Positions 46,246 through 59,005 of a DNA stretch of 64,000 nucleotides are shown here, one piece after another (position 1 is the first letter of the stretch; each line of letters opens with the position of its first letter). The translations under genes and the position numbers were made by a program. Source of the DNA: Tetradesmus obliquus. Lineage: Eukaryota; Chlorophyta; Chlorophyceae; Sphaeropleales; Scenedesmaceae. The notes under the pieces were generated by a model. That model did not search any database and was not told the origin of the DNA. It saw only the letters and a list, made by a program, of their open reading frames with translations. The stretch spans positions 6,792,501-6,856,500 of the forward strand of contig CP126192.1 in assembly GCA_030272155.1 (NCBI GenBank), given 5' to 3'.

Positions 46246-49195
46246 TCAGCTTCCTTGCTGCTGCTGCTGCTGCTGCTGCTGCCGCTCATGCTGTATCGCT
46301 TTGCACAGCCTCCTGTGCAGCGGCCAGGCTGCCACCTGGCACTCCTTGCTGCAGTAGCGCGCTGCCAGGCACCTGCAGACACGCAAAGGTGATGCACATG
46401 TTACAGGGAACAGCAGCGCCCAAGCCTGTCAATTGCAGGCGTGAGCAAACACATGAGCGCCTGCATGTGCACACACCCTTGCCGCATGGCTCGCGCAGCT
46501 CGAGCTTGGCGCAGGTGCCAGCACAAAATGATCTTCAAACAGAAATTAAGCAAGCAAACACACATGCTTGTAGGTGGAAGTCGACACTACTAAACCAGAC
46601 CCTCGGCTGCAGCAGCTTGCGGCAAACATGGTTAGAGCGTCGGCTCCTAGGTGCATCGCGGATTGTGGTGCCAAGAATAACACACCAGTGCCTGCTTCCT
46701 TACAGCCCAACCCCTGCCACTTGCGTAGCCATTCACATGCTTGCAGAATTGGATAAGTTGATCCTGCTGCAAACGGCACCTTGTATCTTCCATCCCATAC
46801 CACAGCAGAAAATTGCTTTGGGCTGAGCTGTGATGCTTTCAAACTAAGGGCAGAATGTGCATGCACATAGCAACACCACCAATCCACTCACCGCCCGCAC
46901 ACGCAGCCCCTGCCCGCCACCAGCTCCGCTTCACTCAGCCGGCCCAGGTTGGCGCACCCCGTGTGGTTGCAGCACAGCCTGCTGGGCAGTGCAGCAGCCA
47001 GCGCCTCCCCAAAAGACACCAGCTGCACACCAAGCTCCCTGCAGGCGGCTGCAGTGCAGGCATGATCTGCCTGCGGCAGCGCCTGCCAGCTATCGATTCT
47101 GGCACGCAGCTGATCAGCTTGCGCCGGCAGCTGCTGCAGCAGCTGCAGCCGGGTCATCTTCACCCTGCTGCTGCTGCTGGCGTGCTGTTCTGCTGCTACC
47201 TCTGCTGCGCCTGCTGCTGCTGTGTTGCTGGCGTACTCGTCAATCAGGACCTTGAGGTAAGTGCTCACGTGGAGGACTGCACAGCCAAGCCGTAGTGAAG
47301 GCTTAGAGAAAGGCGCATCATCTGCTGCTGCTTGCAGCACCTGGCCGGCGCCACACAGTGCCCTTGCCTTGGTTAGCAACCAGGTGGGAGCTACCTCTGC
47401 AAAGCTGCTGCTGCTGCTGCTGTTGCTGCTGCTGCATTGACTGAGGTACGTGTTTGCAAGATTTTGTGCTTGCCACAGCACTTCCTCCAAGCCGTCAATC
47501 AGCCGCTGGTTGCAACCCACAACTGGCAGGCTTGCTAGCAACACCTTGACAGTGCTGAGCAGCAGCGTGAACAGCTGCTGCTGCTGCTGCTGCTGGCTGG
47601 CCGCTGCGCTTGCCTGCATGGTCTGCTGGTAGGGCTGGCTCCACATATCCTTCACCAGGGCGCAGCTGAATGCAGCAGCATTGAAGCTAGGCTGCCCTGT
47701 AATGCCCATTGCTGCGTTTGCGCGCAGGCCCGCCTCAACTGCTGCTGCAATGTCCATGCGGCCTAGCCCGGGGGGTTGCTTGGCTGCTAGCACTGCATGC
47801 AAGCAGCGGCTGCGCAGCAGGCCAGTGCATTCGTGCTCTGTCGGGTGCACAAAGCGTACAGCAGCAGCAGCAGTAGTAGCAGTGAAGCACGGAACTGGAT
47901 CTACCACGATCTTTGGAGGAGTGCGTGGAAGGTTGCAGCAGCACAGCATGAGTGGCAGCAGCAGCACTGCATTGACTGAAGTGACGAAATGTGCATCTGC
48001 AACGCATGAATTTGAGCTGTTCACTCTCCAACATGCATCTCTTGCTTCAAGACATCACCAGCAGTCAACACCCTAACTAAACAGCTCCCAAGCCCATCTA
48101 TGATGCCAGCGACAGCTGCCATCATGCACACCAGCTCCACAAAAATGGACATCAGTGCTGTGTCAAGCTCCTCAGGGTCTGCTGCTGCTGGCAGCCCTGA
48201 TGCCCTGCTGTATGTTCGCGCTGCCGCAAACAGCAGCGGCTGCAGCTGCAGCACCGCACTCAGCAGCGCACAAACGTGCTCTAGGGCCGCAGCATGCTCC
48301 GGCAGCTGCGATAGGAAAGAGGCCAGATATGCTTCTTCATCCCAATCTGCCGATTCATATGTTTCTGAACTTGCCTCTGCTCCTGCATCTGAGTGCGCTG
48401 CTACTTCTGCTGCTGCTGCCGCCTCTGCTGCAAAGTATGCCGCCTCCGCATCACGCACAGTCAGTGACATCGCTCGCAGCGCATGAATCAGTGTGCGTGC
48501 GCTGCTCTCGTGGCTGCAGTCCAACAGCAGCATGAACTCCAGCAGGGTCAGCAGCAGCGGCCGGTGTAGTTTGTGAAGCAGTACCACCCGGGTGTCATCT
48601 GTTGAGGAACTGCCGTTATTGCTGACGTCTTTGTCCTCGCTGCTGCTGCTGCTGGCAGTTCGCAACTAGCTGCTGCTGCTGGTCTGCTGCCTCCTCTGTG
48701 CTGTCTTTTGCCTGAACCATCGCCATGTCCAGCGCAACTACTGCCCTGCTGCAGCGAATGTTGTCATAGTCTTGGCCTGCTGCCGCCTCAGCAGCAGCAC
48801 CCAGCTCAGCAGCAGCAATCCCAAGGCCCAGCAGCAGCTGCTCATGCCAAGGAGGCACCCCAGCCATCTGCTGCTGCTGCTGCTGCTGCTGCTCCCTCGT
48901 ACAGCGCTGTAGCGCTGCTGTCACTGCTGCTGCCGCATCTGGCATCACTGCTCTGCCCTGTCGCTGCCGGTGCATTGCCTGTACAGCCAGAGCCACCTCC
49001 AGCGCCAGCAGCTGCAGCACATGTGGGTTACTGGCGAGCTGCTGCAGCTGCGGCTGCAGCTCTTCTGCTAACTGGCCAGAACATGCACACACCGCAAGGG
49101 ACAGTGCATTGGCCACATGCGTTATCAGTACATACTTCTGCAGTGGTGTGAAAGCTGACAGCAGTGCTGGTATCGTGTGCAGGCCAACAGCGGCG

Positions 49196-49233
<38 letters not shown>

Positions 49234-49488
49234 GCATGAACGCAGCAGGGCCACGGCAAGGCGCGCCACTGCTGGCAGCACAGTAGCACCGTGCACCTCT
49301 GGATCTGTTAGCAGCCAGCTGTAAACTGCCGGGCCATTGTGGGCATCTTCATCCCCACTAGGGTGCTGTGCAGATGCTGCTTCTGCCGCTGCTTCTGCTG
49401 CTGCTTCTGCATCAAATCGAACCTCTGCCGCTTCGATCCAGATCAGCAGGCACCAGCAGCCCAAGCACACCAACAGGTCAAGCGCCTC

Positions 49489-49535
<47 letters not shown>

Positions 49536-50558
49536 GTGCTGCGCTGATGATGTCGCAGGCTGAAGCCAAGGGCAGCAGCAGCTCTGCGGCAACACAGACA
49601 GCATAGACACGTGTACAATGTATGTGAGCCAGCATTTCCCATGTGACTTGGACAGGTTGTGGCTCTGCTGCTGCAATGCGAGCGCAGCTACAACGATTGC
49701 ACAGCCAATGCAACAGCAGAGCTGCACGGTTGCACCACATGCACGCACGTTTAGGTCTGACAACAAGCTGCTGATGCTGCATAGTGCTGCGCATACTGAT
49801 AAGTTATGACAGCGGTGTGCATAGTCATCACCTTGATCTCTTAGGTGGTTTACGTCTTGCAATGCATCCGTGGCGCTGTTCTCCGTCCGTCTTTCACCGT
49901 GCTGCTGCTGCTGCTGCTGCTGCTGCCGCTGCTGCTGACGAGAGAACCATCCCGCCATATACATCCCGCGCAGCTGCCGCCTCAGCGCGGTACATTGCAG
50001 CTCTAAAATGCGCAGCGGCAGCTGCATGCGCTGCAAGCAGTAAGAACAGCAGCAGCCATGACGGCAGCAGAACAGTTGCTTGTGGCAGGCAGAGACGCCT
50101 GCCTGGGTCGGCAAGGCGCATGGATTTGAGAATGGTGTGTATGGGCACAGGCAAGCTTATAAAAGGCTGGGTGGGTTTTGCAACAGTTGCCGCGGAGTAT
50201 GTGTCAAACCTCAATGCATGCATACTATCAACATCAACAGGCACACAGAGATGCTGCATGGGTGGCCAGACATCAACATGTGCTATCACAGCGCCTTACA
50301 AGCGTGTGATTGGTGAGATGACCAGCATCCCAAGCAAACAGCCGCAGTGCAGAGCTGACTATGCCTGGGCGGCATTATGATATGCCGATGTGGGGCCGTG
50401 GCTCACCTGCTGCAGCAGCGCTGCGGGCTGCTGCAGCCACAGCATCTCCCACAGGCGGCGTACTGAGTGGCACAGCATAGCACACAGCTCTTTGGATTCG
50501 GGCAGCTCGGCCCCTGGCGCAAGCATCCTTTGCTGCATGTCCTGCAGCTGCTGCTGCA

Positions 50559-50593
<35 letters not shown>

Positions 50594-50724
50594 AGATGAT
50601 TCAGCGTTGGTGCCATGGCAATTGCGCAACCTGCTGGCAGCCATGTCGCTGCAGACAGGTCTGCAGAGTCAGATGTGGAGCCCTGGTGCCGTGCAGGGCG
50701 GGATTTCTTGCCTTTACGTGGCAT
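46246..50724 (-). CDS. MYND zinc-finger protein, paralogue C (frameshifted)
   Basis: Five exons on the minus strand: 50724-50407, 50030-49832, 49583-48059, 47996-46892, 46372-46246, with the same phases as A and B. The start MPRKGKKSRPARHQG and the blocks QLPLRILELQC, ELLLPLASACDIISAALE, FMLLLDCSHESSARTLIHA, CCNHTGCANL...CVCGR and CLAARYCSKECQVAAWPLHR match the paralogues. Exon 3 is broken near 48665-48616: the frame ending ...VANCQQQQQRGQRRQQ and the frame opening RTASSSSSEDKD overlap at a CAG run and differ by one base. No splice pair with matching phase bridges it. With one base ignored the product would be about 1090 residues. It is either a recent pseudogene or a base error in the repeat. 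The finger and all splice sites are intact, which favours recency. Exon 4 starts with a hydrophobic stretch (VLLLPLMLCCCNL). Confidence 0.75.
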
Positions 50725-52117
50725 GATGTGACACAGCCAAGTCTAAAGGTGCAGGAAGCAACAGTAGCAGTAGCAGAGCACCTGCTGGTGTTTGTCACTC
50801 CTGTAGCTTGCTGATGTTCAGGGAAGACATGGTAACAAACAAAAACAGCGACTTCAGAGCAGGAAGCGCCAGCAGACGAAATGTAGGTCAAATGAACCGA
50901 AGAGAATCCGTGATTGTTGGCAACCCAGATGAAGAAGGGGCAAACGCCCCAGATTTGCACCGTCAACAGGGCTTGCAGTCACTAGTGACACACCAACATT
51001 TGGCGGGCTCTGGCCCCGACTGCCTGCAGCCCAAAGCACTGCTGTCTGCAGAATTTAATCACGCTAAACAGGTGTTGGGGTGGATTTGAAGGCCGCATAG
51101 GTACTTGCACGCAACACGTTCACGTGCCTACGCATCCTTTCATAGTGAACTGCGCACTGGGAAACCAAACAGCTCAAGCGCCACGTCATCCAACAGCTGC
51201 CCATTGTATGCAGGGCTGCGGCTGCTGCTCCAGTGTGTGTGACCCGTGTGTCACAGAGTCATTTCGCCACGAGAAGATTGCATGTGTGGTGTTTCATCTT
51301 GCTCTACGCATAAACACCCTGCTGAGCCTTCAGGCGTAGTTCACTGCAGCTGCAATCATAAGGGAAGGCAGGAGTTACAATTACACGGCCCTGACCTGTT
51401 GATCCTCGTTGACTGCGCTCTTTGAATGAAAAGGAATACACCAGGAACACAATGCACTGCAGGGGCTGAGCTCAACAGCATCCAAGCACGATGGAAACTC
51501 CTCAACTTGGCTCCTGGTGAAACTAGCGCTGTAGACTAGCGCTGCAACACTGACAAGCAACCACAGACCATGCTATACACGGATCAATGTATGCAAATAA
51601 CTGCATGTGAACTGATAAAGCAGTATGTACACCCCGTGGGGCATCATCAGCAACACACAGCTGCATTCCAAACACGGCTTCAGCTGCAGGCCCAAGGCAT
51701 GGCACGAAATGGCGGAGCATGAGTGCCGTACTGCAACAGGACAACGCACCAGTAACACGTGGCATGCAGGAAACTGAACTTCACAACCAGGAAGCACTTG
51801 CTGAATAGTAAAAGTCAAATTGCCATTGACAAAGCACAGTAGCACGACAAACCAAACGATCTGACAAGCAAGGCGTCAAAAATACTACGTCAGCACGTGG
51901 TTAGCCCATACATGTCATACACGTGTACTAATAAGCCGCTGCGCCAGCGCTTCACTGTCATGACTGCAAGAGGGGCTGCCGCTGGTCAACAGGACCCGCT
52001 GTCAAACATCACCACCATATTTGCAAACACGCTACAGCAGCCACGGCGCAAAGAATCCGCAGCACTTGCTCTCAATAAACCTGATACTTCCGCTTGGTCA
52101 GCAACTGCACACAGCCC
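50725..52117. other. intergenic region with trace of the F-box exon copy
   Basis: Upstream of MYND gene C and downstream of the kinase gene. At about 50985-51030 the plus strand carries CAACATTTGGCGGGCTCTGG, similar to the first exon of the F-box/ankyrin-like gene in the matching divergent orientation. No other gene is seen; short ORFs lack domains. Confidence 0.45.
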
Positions 52118-55100
52118 TCAGCAAATCACACAGCCCTTGCAGAAGCACTCACTCCTGCCATACTCATCCTCCCCAGTATGCAGCTGCTGCTGCTGCTGCT
52201 GCTGCCGCCGCTGCTGCTGCTGCTGCTGCTGCCAGCCTGCATGGCCGCCAGCAGCAGTGTTTGCTTGCACAAAGCTCGAGTGAATGCTTGGCTGCAGGCT
52301 TGACTCCTCCTTCACTGCTGCCAATGCCTGCGTGCCAATCGGCCAGGGCCTTGCAGCGACATCAGTGGTGTCATAAACAGGCTGCGTGTCAAACCTGCCG
52401 CCTGTAGCAGCAGCACCAGCAGGAGCGTTGCCACTGCCACGCACTGCGGCAGCAGCAAATGAATCTGCTGCTGCGGGAGCGGCACCTGCTGCCGCGTGCC
52501 TTTGCTGCTGCTGGTGTGACGCAGGGTACCTGCCAGTTTGCTCCAGCTGCGGCTCCCTGTCTGACCTGGCACCGTTAGCATACCTGCCAGCACCTGCTGC
52601 TGCCTTCTGACCCGCAGCCTCACCCCCTGCTGCTGCTGCTCCTGAGTGGCCAGCACTTGCATCTGTGTACACACTCACTGAGCTCACATCTGAAACATTG
52701 GATGTAGTGGCTGAGATCATGCTGCCTCCTGTGGGGTTGCGCGGCAGCGGCGGCTGCCTGTCACTGCTGCCCTCTGAAGCAGCAGCAGCAGCAGCAGCAG
52801 CGTCCTTGCTGCTGCCGCGCCTGTGCCTGCCGGCTGCTGCTGCTGCTGCCTGCTGCTGGGCAGGGCCGGGTGCCAGAGGGGGCTCCACTAGGTGCTGCAG
52901 GCCCCGGGGGGCGGCTGCAGTACAACCACACCAACACGCAGAGAAGAACATGCAGCTCAGTCGATTTATATGCAGAGCAGGCAGTGCAGCTCAGCTGGAA
53001 CGAGCAGCATGATAAGCATGACACAAAGCAACTCCGTAAACACAAATTCATGCTGGTACTGTGTTGATGCAAGAGCAGCTGGCAGTACATCGTTGCTGCA
53101 GCTCATACGTGTGTGCGAAGCTCAGCCCTGACTGCGTGCTGCACGAAAGCATGTAACAGCCATGTAGGCCACTCACCATACTCCATCGCCGCTGACAGCA
53201 GCCAAGGGTCTTGTGCAACCTCCTGCAGCACCACAGCACGGATATAAGAGGGCAAACCATCGATAAGCTGGCATATGCTCAATGATGGCGCACAGCAAGC
53301 CGCATACTTGACTTGGCCTTACACTGCGACAGCTTCGCTGCAGCAGGCATGTGCTGCCAGAGCCCTTGCGACAAGGGTAGACTTGAACGTGGCTTTAAGC
53401 CACTCAGTGTAGCTTCGCATGTCCAGGTCCAACTTGCAGAAAGACTCCACCATCAGCATGCACAGGTGATGCAGTGCGCCCCAGCACTCACACAAAGCGG
53501 GCATCGCCAGAGTGAACCACTCAACACAACATTTGTCTTGAAACCACAACTCTAGGTCCATCATGCGCGCAGGATGCACCACCAGCAAGCCCTGCAAGAT
53601 GCGGCGCGCCTGAGCACAAACAGGGGAGATAAGTGCTACAAAGTCAAGAAATGAAACAAAAAACAAACCAAACGCACCTCCAGGTCCATCCTGTGTGCAG
53701 GATCTACCACCAGCAGGCCCTGCACGATGCGGCGCGCCCCCGTGCCAACGCTTGAAGGGATGGGCCGGTAGCGCCCACTCAGCAGCGCACGCTGCGCAGC
53801 CACTGCGGAGCCTGGTCCAGTGCTGTCATCCTGCAGCAGTACAGTTGCAGCAGCAGCAGCATTGTCAATAAGGCATGGATGCGTGGATGAGAGATTGAGT
53901 GAATTGATCCAGACGAAGCCTGGCGGATTACGCAAGGGCGGTGTTGAAATGTACAGCAGATTGGGGGAGCTCTGCTGATGCACGAGCAGCAGCTGAATCT
54001 TCAAATGAGGACACATGCAGCAGGCTGTGCAGCAGAAGCAGAGCTCTGCAGCGCCAAGGCTGCCGAAATGACAGGCTATCAGCGACGGCCATAATACTTT
54101 GCCCACAAGAATGATTTGCTGTGCGGCATTGAGCTGTACTATGTATTATATGTATGCAGTGGTTGTAGCACAGCATACAGCGGGAAACGTATGCAGAAAC
54201 TAGCCAACCAGTGCACTCACTGAGAAAGGGTACTGTGCGGAGACCAGCACATACAGCAGCACGCCCAGCGCCCACGCATCTACCTTGCGCGCATCATACC
54301 GCTTGTTCATTGCAGCCTGCTGCTGCTGCAGCTGCTGCTGCTGCTGGGCTGTGATGCTGCTGCTGCTGGCGGTGCTGCCCGCGCTACCTGCCGACTGCAG
54401 GCTGCCCTGCTCGCTGGCTGCCCCCGCGTAGCGCAGCAGGCCGGACTGAGTGGGGCAGCGCACCAGCTCAGGGGCCATGTACTCTGCAGGCAGCAGGAAT
54501 GGCATGTACAGTAAGCAATGATACTAATGCGCCCATCACCACAAGTTGTGCGCAGGCTGTGCTTAGAATGACCTCAGATGCAGTGACAGCAGCTATGCAA
54601 GTGTTGGTTGCGACAAACCCCAGCTGCCAAGGCGTTTTCGCTGCACTTACCTGGTTTGCCCACCAGCATGGTGCACGCAGCATGCAGCAGAATGAACACA
54701 GCATCAACACCAGTGTGAACTTCCAGCTGTCCGGGCCGGGCGTGTTTGAAGCAACCCTGCCTCACCTGGCGTGCCCACCAGCATGGTGCGAGCACTTTCG
54801 ATGTGCTTGGTCAGGCCAAAGTCAATCAGCTGCAGCACAGGCGCGCAACACGGCAGCACAGCAGAACAGTAGCAGCAGGTTGGCACAACAGCAGGCCTAG
54901 GTCAGCAGCAGCAGCAGCAGCAGCTACAGCAGCAGCAGCAGCAGCTGCTGCAGATGCACGTCCACTACCACAGTCCGCTACATAGCTTTTAACTACAACG
55001 CCAAGCTGCCAACTACGCACCTTGAGCACACGCGTGCGCTCCTCCAGCACGCAGTTCTCCGGCTTCAGGTCCCTGTGCGCAAAGCCCGTCTGGTGCATGA

Positions 55101-56541
55101 ACAGCAGCCCCCGCAGCAGCTGCGCAAAGTAGAAGGCCGCCTCAGGTTCAGGCAGAGCGGCACCGTGGCGGTTGAGGCACTCCAGTAGGTCAGGGCCCTC
55201 GATGAACTCCCACTGCGGCGGCAGCAGCAGCAGCAGCGGCAGCAGCAGCACGCTTGGTACCTGGAGTGTTTGTGGTAAGGCCCTCCAGCAGGTCAGATAT
55301 TGCAATGAACTCCCACCGCACAAGCAGCAACAGAAGCAGCAGCACAGCACATACACCCTGCAGGTGCCGATATCACGACGTAACGGCATAGCATTTGCAT
55401 AACACACAGCCACGCCAGCTGCTGCTACCAGACGCATCAGATGCAGGTAAGTCCTGGGCATTGATAACAGCAGGGGGGCAGCGTCCCTTGGATCAAGCCA
55501 CTTGTCACACAGGCTAGTGTAAGGGGTCCCCTGCTGTACTACATCCCCAGAGAGGCCTGTACAGACCTTGCAACATGTTGTTGGTGCTCCTGGGCTGGCA
55601 GCAGTGTAGGATGAAATCCCACACCGCCGATGAAGCCACAGTTTCGCGCAAGGCAACAGGAGGGCTGTGTCCGTCCATCGTTTCGACGCTTGGGTGTGAG
55701 CCAAGTTCAAAAGTCTTGGACGATCGTTGGCAACCCCTGCCACCCTGCTGGCCTCACCCAACAAAGCCCAAGCAGCACCTAAAGACGCTAGATAGAGAGT
55801 GACACCACTCACGCCACGGCACGACGCACTGACGCGCGGATGCGCGCACAAAAATGCCATAACCGACAAGCATGCCACAGCTGGGTGCAGCGAGTGGACT
55901 CCCATTGCAGCACGCACAGCACCAGCAGCAGTTGTGATACTGTATGCTTATCATGCCTTGCTCAGAGCCCTGCAGTGCAACTGCACGCACGCTCACAACC
56001 CGAGTGCAACATGATGATTGGAGCGCATGCTACACATGCAGAGCAGCCATGCCGGCTGTATGCTTTGCCACGTGCCCTGTACACAGCCAATGATTTCTCC
56101 TGGTCCAGCATCGCTTGAAGGTGCGCAGCTATGCAATTTGCTTGGTTCTTACGCTGTAAGAGCAGAACAATATCGCCATATTCCGTTCCACGCACCACGA
56201 TGACCAGGGTGCGCCGCTCCTTGTCAGCAAACACGTCCAGCAGCTGCACGATGTTGGGGTGGCGCGTGTGCGCGGAGAACGCCACCTGCGGCAGTGATTG
56301 GCGGCAGCAGCAGCGGCAGCATGCACCTGGCAGACCGTGTGCCTGCTGTGCAGTGTTCTGTTGCAACACATGGAAGCATACGTAAAGCAAGATGCAGGTG
56401 ATTTGCTGCAGCACGGGACAAGCTAGATGCGATTCAAGTGGATAGCACCAGCAACAGCTGTTGTGCTGCAGCCCCTGTTCTCACCTCCCTCTTGACTGAC
56501 TTGTACAGGATCTGCAGCTCATTGGTGTAGTCCATCACCTG

Positions 56542-56584
<43 letters not shown>

Positions 56585-57314
56585 AAGCAGCAGGAGTTGC
56601 AGCATGCTTAGAAGGGGTTGCAGCAGCAGCATGCTTGCAGGAAAAGGTTGAAAAAGCAGCATGCCTGCAGGGAAAGGTCGAAGCATCAGCATCTCGCGTC
56701 CAGGTGTGGAAAGCCTGTGAGCCGCGTTGGTGGGTCAAACGATGTGTTGCCAACAGAAAGCCAATGCAGGGGAGGCACATTGCATGAAGCACTTGATCCC
56801 CACAGCCTGCTGCAGGATCTTTGCTGCTACAGATGGCTGCTGCTGCTGTTTCCACTTTCACCTTGAGCGCCACTTTCTTTTTGTCATGCAGCTGATCAAA
56901 TGCAAGGTAGACAATAGCAGAGCCACCCCCTGCAAGACGGCACACAACCAGCGTGGCTTTTGCAGCTCGGGAGCACCACAGCCTGCTGCGCTACATACTG
57001 CTGCATGGGCAGGGCAGCAGCAGAAGCCTGCTGGTGCAGCCACAGTCACACTCCGGCACGCAAACACTTCATCAGCAGCATGGCATTGCGGCAAGAGCAG
57101 CGCGATTGCACACCTATTGCACACAATGATGCATATGCGCTAGTTCGCAGCTGTCAATGCATGTGTGCAGTGCGAGGCGGTCGCAGCAGTGACTGGCTGA
57201 GCAAGCAGCAGCAGCGAACCTACTGTTGACCTCTCTCTCCACACGGTAGCGGCCATCCCTCAAAATTGTTCCTTTCTTGTACCCCAGGCTGTCACCACGG
57301 TAGAGCGGTGACAT
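52118..57314 (-). CDS. serine/threonine protein kinase with low-complexity C-terminal tail
   Basis: Ten exons: 57314-57224, 56929-56862, 56538-56485, 56285-56196, 55212-55021, 54829-54766, 54483-54221, 53830-53678, 53222-53177, 52914-52118; 1818 nt, 605 residues, all phases closing. All core motifs are visible in order: Gly-loop NRGGSAIVYLAF, VALK lysine, the helix-C region (LQILYKSVKREV), hinge WEFIEGPDLLECL, catalytic FAHRDLKPEN, DFG in LIDFGLTKHIE, activation segment MLVGTPEYMAPEL, then KVDAWALGVLLYVL and a C-lobe ending DPAHRMDLE...DPWL. An insert of about 55 residues rich in Ser, Ala and Gln separates MAPEL from the DAWALG helix. Residues from about 340 on are disordered Ala/Gly/Gln-rich. 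It resembles CAMK/SnRK-type kinases; the subfamily is uncertain. It should phosphorylate Ser/Thr of unknown targets. Confidence 0.9.
53546..53612 (-). repeat. copy of the donor edge of kinase exon 8
   Basis: Codes ARRILQGLLVVHPARMMDLE against ARRIVQGLLVVDPAHRMDLE in the real exon (53735-53678). The donor is lost in the copy (TTGTGG in place of GTGCGT). It lies downstream of the used donor. Confidence 0.85.
54646..54690 (-). repeat. copy of the donor edge of kinase exon 6
   Basis: Codes CTMLVGKPG followed by a consensus GTAAG donor, matching RTMLVGTP/GTGAGG at 54790-54764. It lies downstream of the used donor. Confidence 0.8.
55265..55335 (-). repeat. copy of the acceptor edge of kinase exon 5
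   Basis: Matches 55177-55235: TGGGAGTTCAT then GACCTGCTGGAG, preceded by a CTG/TTG-rich tract. The acceptor AG is altered in the copy (GTGCGGTGGG). It lies upstream of the used acceptor. Confidence 0.8.
56536..56712 (-). repeat. CAG run and short tandem repeats in kinase intron 2
   Basis: A run of about 14 CAG units (56541-56583) is followed by three imperfect copies of an AGCAGCATGC(T/C)TGCAGG-(A/G)AAAGGT(T/C)GAA unit. Confidence 0.7.
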
Positions 57315-59005
57315 CTGTGTGTGCTTTGGCTCTGAGCAGAGATAGCAGCAGCAGCTGCTGCCTTTTGGGCAAGGCGCTTGTCAGCGACCTGTGCTCTGCT
57401 CCTCAGGAGTGTATGGCTTCTTCAGCGTTTCATTGAGCAAAATCAGCACTTTCGAGTGCGCTCGCGACCCAACCTCATTCGCTGAGGCAAGTTTGTGCTG
57501 AAGCACCGGCAGGTGTCGACAAGCGTTCACGGCGCAGAGATTGTTTCAAGCGACTGATCAGAACAACAAAAAAACATCACATGCATCTAGTGATGAACAG
57601 AACCAGCCGTAACACGATGAGCTCAAGCTCGACCCTGCCGTCCAAGGTGGCCGAGGACGGTTATCAGCCTGGCAGCGAGAGCGTTCAACAGCAGTCGACT
57701 GACGCTACGCTTGCAATATCAGCGTGCAATCTTGAAAATAAATCATGCTCATAACTTGAATGGCAATGGCTGACAGTTCCGATATCACTGTGTGCCCGGC
57801 CCAAAGTGATGCCGCAGCACGAGCGATGCTTAATCCAACAAACTACAGGAACAAAATAATATTTCGCTGCATGATGATTGCTGGAGTTGCAGCACATAAC
57901 TTCATCCAGAAAAGGCAGTACTGCTGTACAGGTGAACATAATCACCTTCACTGGCCACAGCAGCACTGCTGGCTCGGTGGCATTCGGCCATCAGGCGGGC
58001 TATCAACCGCACTCGTAGAACGTGTATGTGCATGCTGATTTGTGTCCTTTAGCGAAGCAGATGCGGCAGGGCAAGGACACACATTGTGACTTGTGTCATG
58101 AAATGCTGCCGCCACAACACCAGCTTGAGGGGAGCTGTGCAGCAACATAGGTCGCATGATGCCTGTATGAGCATCTGTCTGAAGGCAACGCGCCACAGAT
58201 TGAGTTCCTGCTCTGTGCTGCTGCTTCAGATCGCCTGAGGTGCAGTGGGTGGTGGTGCTGCTGCTGGTGCTTGCGGTGGTTCCGGTACTAAGAAAATGTT
58301 GATTATCTCTGGAACATTTCGCCTAAAACATAGCTCGTGCATGCATACTGTTTGCTGCATGACACGTTGCAACTGGTATGCGGTGTCTGCCGTGTGACAC
58401 GGCCCTTGTCTGGGCGAGCACCGCCGTGAACAATCGAAAGTTCACCTGTTTTATTGCATTGAAGCAGGTGATATCTGTTCAGTCACCTCAAGCTGAACCC
58501 ACGGTGGATAACCCTACAACACAATTCAAAAAAGCAAGCCCGCGATTATCCGAGAGCGGCAATCTGCAGCCGCGATACATCAAGTGCAACAGACGTTTAC
58601 TTACAACAAACCTGGACCGGCTGAAAGAATAGCCGGGCGTCGATCTGCTGCTGGCTCTGCTTGATGCGGGAGGTGTCACTTGTGGTGCTGCTGGCCTTGA
58701 TGGTGCGTGGCTGCATGACCTGGCTGCCTTATCTGAATCATATGTATGCACATTGCTTGTTGCGTGAGAGCGACAGTGTCAGCAGCGGGTGAAACCGCTG
58801 CTGTGGGGTGTCACCTGCTCAGCAGCAGCAGCACATGCTGCTGCCTGCGCTTCTTCTTTTCCTGCGAAGCCAACGCACAGCCTCTTGATATGTGCTAACC
58901 TGTTCCTAGCCAACATACATGTCGTGTATCAGCGACAAGCGCTCTTATCTGCAGCTGCACAGCTTCCCCAAATGCACACCACACAACCACCCCTCCCTCC
59001 TGCAG
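57315..59005. promoter_or_regulatory. region between the divergent kinase and cellulase genes
   Basis: It must hold the kinase promoter and the 5' exon(s) and promoter of the cellulase. No convincing signal-peptide exon was found: an ATG at 58835 opens a short hydrophobic peptide (MLLPALLLFLRSQ) but meets a stop without a donor. Short ORFs (for example 57760-58038) have no domains. Confidence 0.35.

Noticed and set aside
46620..46690. tRNA-like block (GGTTAGAGCGTCGGCTCCTA)
   Set aside because: Only a D-arm-like segment is present; no acceptor stem, anticodon stem or T-arm could be paired around it.
52021..52407. Plus-strand ORFs with poly-Ala, poly-Cys or poly-Leu over the kinase C-terminus
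   Set aside because: They are antisense or shifted reads of CAG tracts in the minus-strand exon; phase and kinase continuity support the minus strand.
58835..58890. Possible signal-peptide exon for the cellulase
   Set aside because: The hydrophobic peptide ends at a stop codon with no donor before it, so it cannot be joined to the exon at 59006.
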